DNA of 64,000 bases, taken from positions 124,001 through 188,000 of the forward strand of contig JAGKQI010000050.1 in the NCBI GenBank assembly GCA_018806915.1, written 5' to 3'. Of the stretch, positions 36,591 to 49,200 are shown piece after piece. Origin of the DNA: Phytophthora colocasiae. Lineage: Eukaryota; Oomycota; Peronosporomycetes; Peronosporales; Peronosporaceae. A program made the translations under genes and the position numbers. The number at the start of each line of letters is the position of its first letter. The first letter of the stretch is position 1. The notes beneath the pieces are model-generated. The model did not search any database, was not told the DNA's origin, and saw only the letters and a program-made list of their open reading frames with translations.

Positions 36591-37025
36591 AACCAAGAAA
36601 CTTACCCGAACCAAGTGACCGAATATGGACTCCCCGGACGTAAATTAAGTTGCCGTAAGTAGATATTACATCACTAGCGAAACGAAATGTCCACTAAGTA
36701 GTTAACACACTGTCACCGAACGGTACTCTCCTCAAACGCGTTAAGAATGTCGTAAGATAAGACGTAGCAAGTCACTTGATATTTGTAAGTGACAAGAGGT
36801 AGACATGGGGTTAGGTGTATTAATTGTTAACAGGTTTTCAAAACAATGTCGTAAGAAATACGGCATTGTGCTGAAGCAATCACCACTCAATGTCGTAACA
36901 GACCCCACTTCCAGACAACATATGGCTAAGGAGGAGCGCTGTCCAGTAACTCATTTCAGAAAATACACGAAAGAAGGTACGTTGATCAACAAATTGTGCA
37001 TTCAACTCCACGAAAGCACCACTCA
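36591..37025. other. 3' flank of the piggyBac-like gene with repeated ATGTCGTAA motif
   Basis: No ORF of note. ATGTCGTAA occurs at 36,747, 36,846 and 36,890, and again (reverse strand) in the intron at 38,219-38,229 and 38,259-38,272 and in the hairpin at 58,995-59,040. These may be subterminal sites of the piggyBac-like element. A TTAA at about 36,645 could be its target site, but I could not pair it with another end. Confidence 0.4.
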
Positions 37026-38611
37026 TCAAATGAAACGCAGCTGCTCACTCACTACCGCTATCCTTGTCAGCGTCGCCACAATCGCGCTTCCTTCGTCGCG
37101 GCACAGTCCCCGTCGTGTCTTCTTACGCTTGCCTGCGTCCTGACCCGGCCGTCGTAGCACGATACGCTTCCCCAAGGGTGCTGGAATGTCCTGCCCAGCG
37201 TTGAAATCGTCGTGCCAGATGTCGTAACAGGTTTTGGCGACGCCCTTGTACTGGCGGCGGAACTTGTTACACAACCAGCACTTAGCGTCGTCGATAGAAC
37301 AGCGCTCGCAGTAGTATGTTGTCGCGAAAGACTTCTTCTTGTCTGTGCGCAAGACGGCACAGACCTTGCACGATCTTTGGCGGCGCTTTTGAACACCGCT
37401 AATGACGACCCAGTCGGCTTGCTGTAGTGCATGTGTGAGCCGCACGGGTGCCCGTCGACGCTTCTGACTAGACGGAGGTGGCGTCTCTTTAACACCGGCA
37501 AAATCCTCAGCCTTGAGTTGCAGTAGCTGATTTTGTAGCACTAAGAACCACTCGGATCGTCGCATGGCAGTTGTCCCCTTGATCTTGGCCCCTTCCTTGT
37601 GTGTAAGATACGCATTTACCAGCACCAGATCCAGGAAGCCTAAGAACAGGCCCTTGTAGTACTTAGAAAATCTTGTGGACATCGGCAGCGAATACGACTG
37701 AAGGCGGAGTTGATCATGGACATCAACTCCGCTCATCCAGTTCTGGTAGTTGTTCACGGCGGAAGGACACGGTACGCGAACGGAACCTCTCTTCTTCAGC
37801 TTCCTTTCGATCGATGACTCTGCCATAACGGCGCCAGTGCATAGGTAATAGACAGGTTTTCGATCCCACCAGACGTAAGCAATCATAGTCGGCACTGCAA
37901 TAGATCGCGAAAAGGAGAATGATCCATGGGGAATGAATGCTGGGCGTGTCTTGCTTCTAGACTGGAGCTTCTTGTTGTACCCGAGCCGGCTCGTCATGAT
38001 TGTACCGACAACGTAGACATTCATAGCAAGCAACTCCACAGCCAGAAGCACCGATGAGTAGTAATGGTCAATTACGACAGTGTGCCAGGCATGCCTAGCA
38101 CGAGCGAGTACGACCTTTAAATTCTGCAACACAGCCGCAGCGCCAGTCTTATAATCCACTGTGGCGTCAGCACCATCGATAGTGGCCCCCTTGACAACAT
38201 AGACTTCAAATCTAGATAGTTACGACATTCGATGTTGTCAGACACACTCAACACCGCCAGTTACGACATACAAATTATTTCCAAAAAATTACCTGTGGCA
38301 GTACGACGTCTTGGCGTCCCACAGCATAAATAGTTTTGAACCATACCGATGAGGCTTGTCGGACATGAACATACGGGTTGTGTTCCTCCTTGACGTAGCC
38401 GGCAACACACCCTCGTCGAACGAGAAGATGGCGGGGAGTGTCCATCCAGTCAGAAATCGCTCCTGGATCTTGTCGACGACGGGTCGAAGTTTCCACAGCT
38501 TGTCCTGCCCGTGATCGACTGTGTTATCGACGAAATGCAGGTCCCGCAAAATGTCATGACACCTGTCACGAGTCATAAATCTTCCGAACAGTCCTGCAGG
38601 CACGGCACCAT
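37026..38611 (-). pseudogene. piggyBac-like transposase, C-terminal part
   Basis: Two exons (38,611-38,293 and 38,211-37,026) joined in frame over an 81-bp intron. All three catalytic Asp are visible in the expected contexts: SFDEGVLPATSRR, VIDHYYSSVLLAVELL and GVDVHDQLRLQS. The C-terminus is a Cys-rich zinc-binding tail (CKVCAVL, YYCERC, CWLCNKF), usual for the family. The stop is at 37,026. The gene is interrupted at 38,611 by element C; codons continue in frame at 55,419-56,472. Without C the core would be intact. Confidence 0.88.
38212..38292 (-). other. Intron in the piggyBac-like gene
   Basis: Minus strand: GTAATTTTTT at the donor and CTATCTAG at the acceptor, 81 bp. Splicing joins ...SYCHR to FEVYVVKG without a frame change, while the unspliced reading hits stops. 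It contains two ATGTCGTAACT motifs. Inferred from sequence only. Confidence 0.65.
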
Positions 38612-40295
38612 TGTCGCGAAGTCGGTGAAACTTTGGTCGCGGAGCAGGGGGCGTATAGTGAACCCTAGTTATACGACTACTGAAAAGGGGTTTTCAGAGC
38701 CGTACAACGGTAGGTTGGCGTGTGGTACCTTGCGGTATCCTCGTGGGTTTGTTGTCTTCGGAAATATGACCCTCGCCGGAGTCTGAGAATGTGTTGTGAA
38801 GAGAAATTGGTGTTCCCTTGGAGTCTGGTGTCGGTATTCAGGAAATCCTTCCAGGAGCGTTCGGGAGTCGGAATCCCTGGGAACCAAGATGGTTTCCAGG
38901 AAGTCGGCGGTCGAAAAGAGGTTAATGTACCAGAGAAAGTCTGAAAATCGGTGTCTGAATATCACAAATCCAGAACCGAGATACCTGACTTTCAGAGATA
39001 AACAACCAATATACAGAGTTCGAAAATATACAAATATATACAGCCGTTCTTATTCTTTCTAGGTCCTTGAACGGTGGGCTAGCACTCCAGGTCAACTAGG
39101 GACTTGCTACCAGACACCTGGTCTGTCTGGTATCCCTCTACGTTCGCGCACCACCCTTATATAGAGGGAAAATATAAACCAATACAATCGGCTATATATA
39201 ACAGTCTACCTTGCACTCTGAAAACGACTGTCTAGTTTCCAGAGCCTGTCCAAACGATCAATATGAAATGGGCTACCGCTAGAGACAAAACAAACGACCC
39301 AACTAGGATATGGAATAGGCGGGTCCTTTCAGGTCTCTACGTTACCTGATCTCCACCTAAGGGGATTGAATTTGGTGGAGATCACACGACGTACGTGATG
39401 ACGTAGTGGCTTGAATACCTCTCAAGCGGACTTGTGCAGTAGCAAGCAAATTGAACTCTGTTTATCGTTTATCTTCCTCATAACTATCATATATCTCTGG
39501 TAACTCTCTTCTTCTTGTCGTCTTTTGCGTCCTTTATGCAGTCAGTCTTCATATCTCAGGTACTCTTGGTCTTTGTATACATCTGGTACTTTGACTTGGT
39601 CTCAGTATGCAGTCTGTGCAGCCGATCTCAATGGGTTGACAGGTAGAGACGTCATTACGGGGGATGTGCAGGTCAGTAATCACTTGAATGCGTGACTTGA
39701 ACTTGGGTTCACTTGGTTTCAGTATGGTCTTGAATCTTCGGTGGTTTCAGAGTCTGGTATCCTGGTTTTCAGATTCCGATATCACTTGGTTTTTCAGAGT
39801 CTTGGTCACTCAGAGTTAGAGATACCAGAGTCTTGAATACGAAACCAGAGTACGGAGCACTAATGCTTCAACGTACATGAAGATCTTGAGGGTTGCGCGG
39901 GTGCGCGGCGTCCGGCGCGCGATACTTGGTCTCTGCGGGTATATATTGTGAATCCTTGAACCATCCATCGTCGCGCTGGACGGTAACGGGATGAGGTCTC
40001 TCAGAGATACGTTCTTCTGAGAGACTTTCCGCCAGAACTTAGGCTCATCGTCGGGGAAAGTCCGGTGACCAGACAGAGTGTAGTTGACCTTCAGAGTTGT
40101 GCACACTCTGAAGTGCACTTCTGGTCCTTTGGGCCCCTTTACAGTCAGGCGAAGGTTTATCCACAATCTTCTACAGATGTCGCACGGGTGCGGCCGCGTC
40201 CCAAAGTCCCTTTCGCTTATAACCCATAGTATAACCAATCACATCGTAACGTAATATCCACCTGTCGCTCGAAAATCGGAATTAACATCATGTCA
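38612..40295 (-). repeat. 3' LTR of element C (1,684 bp)
   Basis: Plus strand TGTCGCGAAG to CATCATGTCA. It has the hairpin at 39,347-39,384 and the PBS-like CGCGCACCA (minus TGGTGCGCG) at 39,145-39,153. An antisense promoter in this LTR would be the natural driver of the ORF starting at 40,351; no such promoter has been shown. Confidence 0.95.
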
Positions 40296-40307
40296 ACCGC
40301 CCCTCCT
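40296..40307 (-). other. Polypurine tract of element C
   Basis: The minus strand reads AGGAGGGGCGGT against the TG of the 3' LTR, identical to that of B. Confidence 0.75.
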
Positions 40308-40350
40308 GGTCACGATCCATCAGTGCGGAACTTTCTCCAAGCTGTGTATC

Positions 40351-43300
40351 ATGGCCAGGCCTATCAAACATTCTGATAGACGGTTTTCAGAGCGTAGCGT
40401 AGCTGCAACTCTTTGTCAGTTACCTGGTTTTCAGAGTCTCTGGTGTCCCGTCGCACAATCTGATTCTCTCAGACTCAGAAACTTGAATTTGACTTGCCAA
40501 ACAGGCGATCATTTTCAAAACTCCGTCCTTTCGCTCATGACTGAGGAAACGAACGCTTCTCTGAGCTCAAACGCCCCACCGAATGGGGCGGCAGGCGACG
40601 CCACAGGCACTTGTCCTGCTTCGGCAACTGCCAATATGTCGCAGGGTGGAAATGTTGGTTCGGCCACATCGCCAGGTGGCAGCCCTAGCGCCCCAGCCCA
40701 TGCATCCCAACCTACCGACTCACAGGTAGATGGTCCGACTGAGGACCTCCCTGGTGATGACATGAACTCGGCCGGTGTTGGTGATCTCTCGCCACCAGTG
40801 GTTTCACGTGGGGAATCTCACTCTGAATTCTCTGAGGGAACTCCTGGTGTCTTCAGACCGCGAGCCTTTGGTGCCCCACGGCTTTTGTCTACGGAAGAGG
40901 TCGATCGGCTGTTTCGTCAGGGTCTGGTGACAACCACAGGGGATCAAGTGACGGCGTTGGGGGACTCTGATGTTCCCCAGAACTATATCGCTCCCAGCGT
41001 GAAGCCAGAGGACGTGCCTTTCTGGTGAGTACCCCGCGCGAGCTGAAGACTTCAGAAGAGGGCGCCACATAGCGAATGCGTACGGTGGCCCCTGTGTGCT
41101 CGTGGGTTACGAGGCACTTACTGATGAAGACCTCCGGGAGCTGGAGCGAGTGATTCCAAGCTTCGACCCCGCCGAAGTTGTGTCTCCGTGCGCCCAGACT
41201 CCAGACGTGCGTACTCTGGATGCTTTGACGTCGTCTGTGGATGTTCGCCGGGAACTGGGGTCTCTGGTTTCTCATGTCTCTCCCACTCGGCTTGCCGAGA
41301 AAGTTTTTCGGACGGCCGGATGCTTAAAGCTTATGACTGCTGCTCACCGTCGCCTTCGGGAACGCGTTGGTTCTCAGAGCGGTGTCGCCTTGATTGATGC
41401 TGCAGCAGCGCGCTCTGAATGCGAAGAAATCAAGCGTGAGTGGGTACTGCACTGTCAATACTGGAAACACGAGCTTAAGTGTGCCCAGCAAGACGCCGGT
41501 GCGGTAGAAGAACGCATGACTTCGGAGATTCAGGATCTCAAAGCTCACTACCAGGACCAAGTGGAAGCTCTGAAGTCGGACAAGGCAGTTCTGAAGTCCC
41601 AAGTCGCTGATCTTCAAGCACAGGTCTCGATTCTGAAGTCGCGTCCTGAGGTCAAGCCCACAGATCCGTGGGGGTTCTCAGAGTTCTTACAAGAGAATTC
41701 TGAAATCTCTGGTAATTGGGATCGGCTCCATGACCTTCTGGTGTCATACCAAGAGGACACTATCGTCCCTGATAACTGGACGACTATCATCAGCGTGACA
41801 GCCTTGGACGCGCGAAAGAAACCCGTTCCTGACTTCAAGAAACGGCTTTCTGAGGAACGAGCTCGTCAGGCAGCTGAGAAGACCGCGAGGACCTCCAGAG
41901 TTCTGGATCTTACCCGTCCAAGTACTGAAACCTCAGAGTCCAAGAGCGAAAGCCCACGGTACCTGTCATATCCGCCGAAGCCCCAGACTCTGAAATCACC
42001 TCCGAAGCGACCGCTCAAGTGGGACTCCAAGAATTTGCAGCGTCGCCCGTCCGGACACAAGCCCGTTGAAGAATCGGCGCTTCCGGCGAATGCAGATTCT
42101 AAGGTGGCAAAGTCTGAAGTCCACAAGAGACTCCCTGGTGACGTGGTCTGGAAGGAAGTTCGACCCGACCTCCGCCAAGCCCTGCTATCTGGGATCAAGT
42201 ATGATAAAGCCATGGAGTGGTTGGCATCGGATAAAGCGGCTCACAGTCTCTTCAGCAGTCCGGCTCTCATTCAGATGTTGGTGAGCCTGGTATTCTCTCG
42301 TCGCCTGGATGCTACTCTTTGGGCCAAGTACGTCCCTGAAGTGTATTACCAGATGGCCGACGAGGTGGTAGATCGTCACATCTCAGCTGGTACCGAGCCT
42401 GCAGCCTGGGGTGATCTGGATGGTCACGTAAATTATCCAGAAAGTGATGTCGAGTCCACCGCCGACAACCCCAAGGACGATCCGGATTACAAGGATTCTG
42501 GTGTGATCGAGTCTGAAGACGAAGACGACGACGAGAGCTCTGATGATGGTGCGTCTGACGACAGCGATTCCGAGAGCGACAAGTCTGAAGACAAGAAGTC
42601 TCAGGACAAGAGGTCCGGGAGCAAGAAGTCTGGAGACAAGAAGTCTGATGACCACCCGCGTCCTGGTTCCAAACGTCCCCGGGATTCTGATGATGACTCA
42701 GACTCTGATGATGGACCTATCATCCCCACCAAGAAATCCAAGAGGAGTATCGCATCCGTAAAGGCCCACACCAGTCCTAAGTCTCGCCCGAAGTCCACCA
42801 GTGGAAGTGGATCGAAGTCCAAAAGTTCTTCTGGGAAAGCGCGTAGTCTGGTGTCCAAGCCCTATAACTCCCTGACGGTCAAGGAGCTCCAGGTGGTGGA
42901 AACACCAGACTGTGAAGCATCCTCCTGGTTGTACTATGGTATCAGGGTACAACGAGTGAGCTCTACCAAGACCACCACTGGCCAGACATTGGGTTTTCCA
43001 GACTACGAGGTGCACAAGCACTCATGTGCCATCCTCAAGAAGCGCTGGGACTCTGAGCGGTACTGTGCAGTTCTCCGCAAGAAGCGCGCCCCTTGGAAAG
43101 TCATGTTCGACAACCGATTCTCAGAGTTTTACTTCCACAAGCGGGAAGAACTGGGGCCCATGGTGTTGGCTGACGTGGAAGACATCGTGCGCAGCATGAA
43201 GAAGCATGCTCAAGCCTTCTGGGAGCGTACGCATTGGGTGACCATGGATGTTGAGGCTGACGACAAGTCTGCAGAGCTTCACAAGTACCGGTCCATGCGT

Positions 43301-43639
43301 CGAGCCGCCATGATTCGTCAGCACAACGCCCTCATCCGAAAGGTCTTGGGGCACAAAGATTTCCCAGAGTCGCTGCTTTCAGAGCCTGGCATCTGGGTTG
43401 TTCCAGTCAAGTCCTGCCCTTGGATCTGGCAAGATCCCAGAGTCGCAGAGCTGGGGGGTCCCAAGTGTCTGAGTCTGGAGACGCAACTGGGTGACTTGGA
43501 CGCTATTGAGCCTGCTCGGATGCAATGGGCCACGGTGAATGCGGACGAAGAGTGGCTCCAGTATGTCCCTGCTGACATCAAGAAGGATCAATTGACACCT
43601 GCGGAGCGTTCCGAGAACCCGATCTCCCTTCACTACTGA
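40351..43639 (+). pseudogene. Antisense ORF of element C (~1,097 codons), two 1-nt losses
   Basis: ATG at 40,351, 55 bp from the LTR, stop at 43,637-43,639. Two single-base losses relative to B (one G near 41,011, one C near 41,035) put 41,012-41,035 out of frame, giving open frames 40,351-41,028 and 41,096-43,639. The 847-codon C-terminal frame is intact. Features: Ser/Pro/Ala-rich head, coiled coil (about 41,400-41,650, with EALKSDKAVLKSQVADLQAQ), acidic Ser/Asp-rich block (about 42,430-42,720), basic KKSKRS, then a compact Trp/Tyr-rich C-terminus. No membrane segment, so not an envelope gene. It converges tail to tail with pol. Function unknown. Confidence 0.82.
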
Positions 43640-44024
43640 AGCTCAGGTGTCCACCATGGTGCCCACGGGAAGGCTGCATCTTCGAGAAGCCAAATAGTTG
43701 TCTGCATTTGTGACGTAAATCCCCGGCCTCAGTGTAGCTCCCTAATCCCTTAATCTTTCAATATCACTCCACATAATCACACTCCTTCTCATCATCTCAT
43801 CATTCATAACTTCGTATCCTCCAGTATTTAATCCTCCACAAACTCACTTCCATATTCACATTCACACAGTCGTTTTATATAAGCAGCAACATGGTCGATC
43901 ACATATCCAAACGCATGAATTTCAGAAATAGGTCTCTGAAAACACGCACTCAGATTACCACACTCTAAAAGTCAATATCTGAAATCCTTCAGATATCCGA
44001 CTCTCAGATGTGTTTTCAGAGTTA
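43640..44024. other. Spacer between the convergent antisense ORF and pol of element C
   Basis: Non-coding and AT-rich in its right half (43,741-43,990), with many short A/T runs and TTATATAAG near 43,875. The left end (43,640-43,750) matches B at 22,410-22,515, where it is joined directly to the protease stub. Both pol and the antisense ORF end here, so it may hold the 3' ends of both transcripts. No clear terminator motif. Confidence 0.5.
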
Positions 44025-46238
44025 TTAGACTCTGGGATGATCGTCTCCGGCCTGCATCGCCTGAAAACGGGCTCGTGCTCGTGCACTCTGATTGAATTCG
44101 TAAAGTAATGCTCCACAGTTCAACTTCGATAACGGCAACCACTCAGTTTCATCGTAACCTTTCCACTTAATCAAATATTCGCGCAGGCGTCTGGACGTCC
44201 TGGTACGCTTGTTCCAACGGGTATCCAGAATCTTCTCCACTTCATACTCGCCGTTTTCAATATCAGGTTCCCAACTATCTTCTGGTAACAGGGCGGCGTC
44301 GAAATCATCATCTTCTGGAATCTGGAGTTCCACCGTGGGTCGTCTGGGGAACAGAGCCCTTGGCTTCAGACGGCTCACATGGACCCAGGGGTTCACGCGG
44401 TAGCCGGTATCTTCAACCTTGAGTCGTACTCTGAAATCGTCCAGCATCTCTTCGATCCTGAAGGGTCCGTGCCACATGTGTGCTAGTTTCCTGCTCAATC
44501 CCGTTTGTACCTTAGGGATGTAGAGCCATACAGCGTCGCCTATAGCGAAACCTGACTTCAGACGCTCTGACAACTCGTTCCATTTTCTGGTCTGTTCTTC
44601 AGACCGGTCACGCTTTGCCTTCTTCTGGAGATCTTCGGCACATGCCAGAGCATAGCTATAGTCTCGTTGCATCTTCCGTCTCCATTCGTACGCAGTTCGC
44701 TCCTGAGTCGTCGATGGCTTGGGTCCAAGCATAGCGGACACCGTCCCATGAGCATCCCAACCATGTACCAGGTAGAAAGGCGTCTCCAGACGGGTGGCAT
44801 CGAATGACGTGTTCAGGGCAAACATCAGACGTTCGGCATGATCATCCCAGTCACTTTGATCGGCTTCAGAGATATATGCCTTAATCGCGCGCACCACAGT
44901 CTGTGCTGATCTCTCCTGCTGGCCGTTGGCTTGAGGCCGGTATCCTAGAGTAGCGCGTTGTCTGCTACCCAAAAGTTCCCTGAAACACTTGAACACCTCA
45001 CTCATAAAACGAGGATCTTGATCATGACGAATCAGAGAGCTAGCACCAAAGTTTCTGAAAACGCGTTCCTCATAAGCCTCTGCTACATCCTGAGCAGTTG
45101 TGACACTCATTGGCTTGCACATTACGTATCCCGAAAACATATCCTGGAACAGCAAGAGAAATGTGTTTCCACGTGCGGATTTCGGCATGTGTGTCACAAA
45201 ATCCATAGACACCACTTCAAATGGCCGGCTGGGCTCAATATTTCCAGGGGACGGTCCAGATTTTGGGGGTCGCCCCTTGCCACTGGCACAGTCTACGCAT
45301 TCCTTCACAAATCTCTCCACATCGGCATACATACCCAACCAGTAAAATTCCGAACTCAACTTCTCAAAGGTTCTCCTGATTCCTTGATGTCCACCTTGGT
45401 AGTCTTCATGAGCATAGTGTAACAGGTCTGGATACAAGTCTCTGGGAACCACCAGTCTGAGTTCGTCAACATTGTCCCGGGGCCGCTCTCGAGTAGCGCG
45501 ACTCAGGCGATATAGTACATCTCTAGAATCCAGAACGAAGTCCTCAGCAACTCTGGCAAGCTTCCTGACTCGGGGTCGTGGTAAATCTCCCACGTCACCT
45601 TTCAGAAACTTCATGAGTTCAACCAAGTACGGGTCCTGGCTCTGATGCGCCTTGATCCGTCGCCAGCGTTCTGCCTGGAACTCCAAAGGCCCCAAAGGTT
45701 CTCGTTCGTCATCATCCTCAGGCAGATTAGCGTCAGGCGGAGCTTGGGCACGGGTTACAGCAATCAATACTCTCACCGATCGAGGCAGGGGTGCGGATTC
45801 CGGACCAGGAGCATCTCCAGACTCTGGAGACACATTATGATTTTCAGAGTCTGGTATCTTTGATTGGGCTTCCATGTTCGGGACGGGGCGAGGCTTCATC
45901 AGTCTCTCATGAACCTTGGATACCAGTCGCAGGTGCATAAGTTCATCCTCATCTTGTACTCGCCAGGCTTCCCCAAGGGTCAAAGTCTTCGAGGTCAGGT
46001 AATCTGCCGCTTGGTTGAACTCGCGCTTCACATGTACCAACTTCAGAGTCTGAAACTTGGTTTTCAGAGACTCAAATTCGGCTAACCTCCGTTGCAAGTT
46101 AGTCTGATTGCAGTTGATCAGTCCCTGAGCCTGTTGTATCGCGATGCGCGAATCTCCCACAACCACCAATTCCTGTATTCCGTGGTCGAGTGCCATCTTC
46201 AGACCGTAATTCAGGCCACAGTACTCTGAGTCGTTCAC
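44025..46238 (-). pseudogene. pol: Element C pol, C-terminal part (extra RNase H remnant, integrase, chromodomain)
   Basis: A 737-codon frame without its own proper start; it continues the polyprotein after an internal deletion. It begins inside the extra RNase H: NDSEYCG (Glu) and VVGDSRIAIQQ (Asp) remain, but the first Asp (LSFDGDAK in A) is lost. Integrase has H-H (HYAHEDYQGGHQG) and C-C (CVDCASGKG), then D, D, E in SMDFVTHMP, RHDQDPRFM and NGQQERSAQ. The C-terminus is a chromodomain (YEVEKILDTRW ... EYLIKWKGYDETEWLPLSKL), about 44,260-44,090, which may direct integration to marked chromatin. Confidence 0.9.
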
Positions 46239-46249
46239 CGTGACATCCG

Positions 46250-49200
46250 TCAGGGGTAACCCTCGGGCTTCCAGAACAGGACCGAGTATCTGGTGTAGAC
46301 TACAATTATTGGACTGGACTCCACCAGAGCTCTGAAATTCTCCAAGACTCTGAGGATCGCGATCACCTCCTTCTCAGCGATATGATACCTGAGTTCGGCA
46401 TCATTCAGGACACGACCCGTAAACCGGACCGGGTGTATTATTCCCTCATATTCTTGTCCCAAGACTGCTGAAGCAGCCCAAGGGTTTGCGTGCGGAATAA
46501 CAACAAACGGTCTGGTTCGGTCTGGATGTCTGAGTAGTGGAGTAGAGACTATCTTGCGTTTCAGAATCTCGAACGCCTCTTTCGCACGAGTCAGGTCTCG
46601 TCCAGCACAAATCTGCTCGTCCGTCAGCTCATAGAGGGTAGCAGCAATCACCGGTAAATCCTCAATAAACTTGTTGTAATAGTTGAGGCTTCCCATGAAA
46701 CTCTGAACTCCCTTCAACGTAGACGGAAATGGCAGTTCTTCAACTCCTTTGACAATCTTAGGTGTTGCCCTCAGACCCTCGGCACTGATTTCGTGGGATA
46801 GGTACGGTATCGACAACTTCCCGAACTCGCTCTTGGGCAAACTCACAGAAATGTTCCAATAGCGAAGCCTGAAAAGCAGGGCATTCAAATCGTCACATAA
46901 TTGGTCCCAAGTCGGTGCTCCATGTGCGATGTCGTCGATGTATGAACTCCTCCCCAGGACTGGGCCCATGCATGTGGGGACGGGAATATTCCTCTGAAAG
47001 ACGGTCATCTGACTTGTGAGGGTTGGTATCTCTGAAATCGGAGTATGGTTCTCAGAGTCTGAAAGATGCTTTTTAGAGTCCTGAGGCTGGAGTTGCAGAA
47101 ATTCCAGAACCTCCGCATCAACTTCAGCTTCTTCTTCTGGTGACAGTCTTACGAATCCCCACAGGCAATTGTCTAACATAGCCTGATACACAAGAGGGGC
47201 GTTCTTCAGACCAAACGGCATCCTTACCCACTGAAAATGTCCAAACGGGCAGATGAAAGCTGATATCAGTCGTGCGCGCTCCGTCATCCTGATCGCCCAG
47301 AAACCACTAGCCATATCCAGGCTCATGAACCACACGGCAGCCTCAAAACCAATTAAGAGATCGTCAATAAGAGGTAGAGGGTAACGCGACAGTTGAATGA
47401 AGCCATTCACGATGCGATAGTCGATGCACATCCGTATGTCAACACCATTCTTCTTGAGAACGATCACAATAGGAGATGCCCACGGGGAGCTGGAGTACTC
47501 GATCAAACCAGTTTCCAGGAGTCTCTTTAGAAGCTCGTATACCTTCAGCATGAGATGAGGAGCGACGGATCTCGGACGTTGAGCTACCGGTTTGGCATCT
47601 CCCACATCCAAATCACAGACCACGCCCCTTGCCGGTGCGGGTGCTGCATTGCCATCTCCCAGGAATATTTTCCTGTGGTACCTCAGAATATCACGCAGTT
47701 TCTTCTCCATTTCTGGGGTCGTCTTTCCTGGTTCTCCAACATCAGCGCTGTCGATATCACACTCTGGTGTCAACTCTTCCAGCTCAGGCAACATGACCAG
47801 TTGGTCACGTAATTGAGCGAGGAGTTCCGTGCCTTCTCGCATATACACTCCTGGCTCCAAGTCCAATTCTTCATTCGAAACCTTCATGCACCGCTCATAT
47901 TCCACTCGTAATTTTTCCACAGGCGTTCCAGGCATCCCCTGAATGGGAATATCCCAGGATTCATCCATTAGGTCGAAATCATCCGCGGGTAACTCAGGGG
48001 TCTGAGAGTCACCTAAGAGACACTCCGGCTTTGAGTTAAGGACGTCACCGGCAATAACAACAGACGAGTCACCAGGGTCTGTATGTGGAATACTTTCAGA
48101 GGATGTTTCCAAATCTCTGGTATCTGTACTGATGTCCGCACTTCCCGTTGACTCACCGGAGCGACCATCTTCCGTCTGGGTGAATGCATCCAGGGCGAAG
48201 CGTACTCGTTTCACGGTCGGTGGTGACTCTGGTTTCACGAACTGCACTCGAGCGTTGTCAAACCTTGGACGTTGCAGTATTTCAGTCGGCCACGGGTAGT
48301 CCGGGCGATCTACACACGGGGGCTGTGGCATCAAAGCCTCCAACTCCGCCTCTCTCTTCATACGTTTCTTAGTCTCTGGTGACGGGGTGCTTTCCAGGAT
48401 CAGAACCTCCCAATCACGATAGGCAGCGGAACCTGGACGCACGAAACGTCCATGCCTTGGGAAGAAACCATATTCCACGATCCTCGCGACATCAGAAAGT
48501 TCATTGACCCACGTGTTTTTATCAGAGATGTTTACCACGCGAACGGCCACGGGCCAAGATCGGGCCGCATAGATCAGCTGGGTAACCCAGCGGTCACCGC
48601 GTCCGGCCCACACGACTTCCCTTTGGGGGTTCGTTGGCCCATAGTCAATTCGGACAATGAACTCCTCGCCCGGACTCAGAAGGACAGCCTCGCTTGGTCT
48701 AACCGACCTGTTACGACCAATGTGATCACCAGGTTCCCAATTACACATCATCACCACTACCTCGTCTGGTAACGACACCAGACCTTCACGAGCACTAATT
48801 CTCACTCCAGCAGCAAACATAAAACCCATTCCCAGAAGCACGTCAATTCCTTCACCGATATTCGCGACCCAAACATCCACAATATATACCACTCTTGGCC
48901 CTAGCGTCAATTTGATCTCAGCGCTGGCACCAATATATGTTGGGACACCACCCATTCCTGACACCTTGGTCTGCTTGTGCGACTTAAGTCTGAGTCCGAG
49001 CTTACGCGCAAAGTCGTAACTCAGAATATTTATGGTCGCACCAGTATCCAAGAGAATCTTGGTCCGATGGTCATTCACAGCACCATACACCATCACCACA
49101 TCCCTCTTTGACCGATCAGGGTAGTTATCTTCCCACCAGCCATAACACTCGCCATCCTTCAACCTGAACGATACTGAGTCGTCTGGTGTCGGGTCGGCGT

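Noticed and set aside
40351..43639. Antisense ORF as an envelope gene
   Set aside because: No signal peptide, no membrane segment and no Cys pattern; it is charged, coiled-coil and carries a basic nuclear-type motif. It is also antisense, unlike retroviral env.
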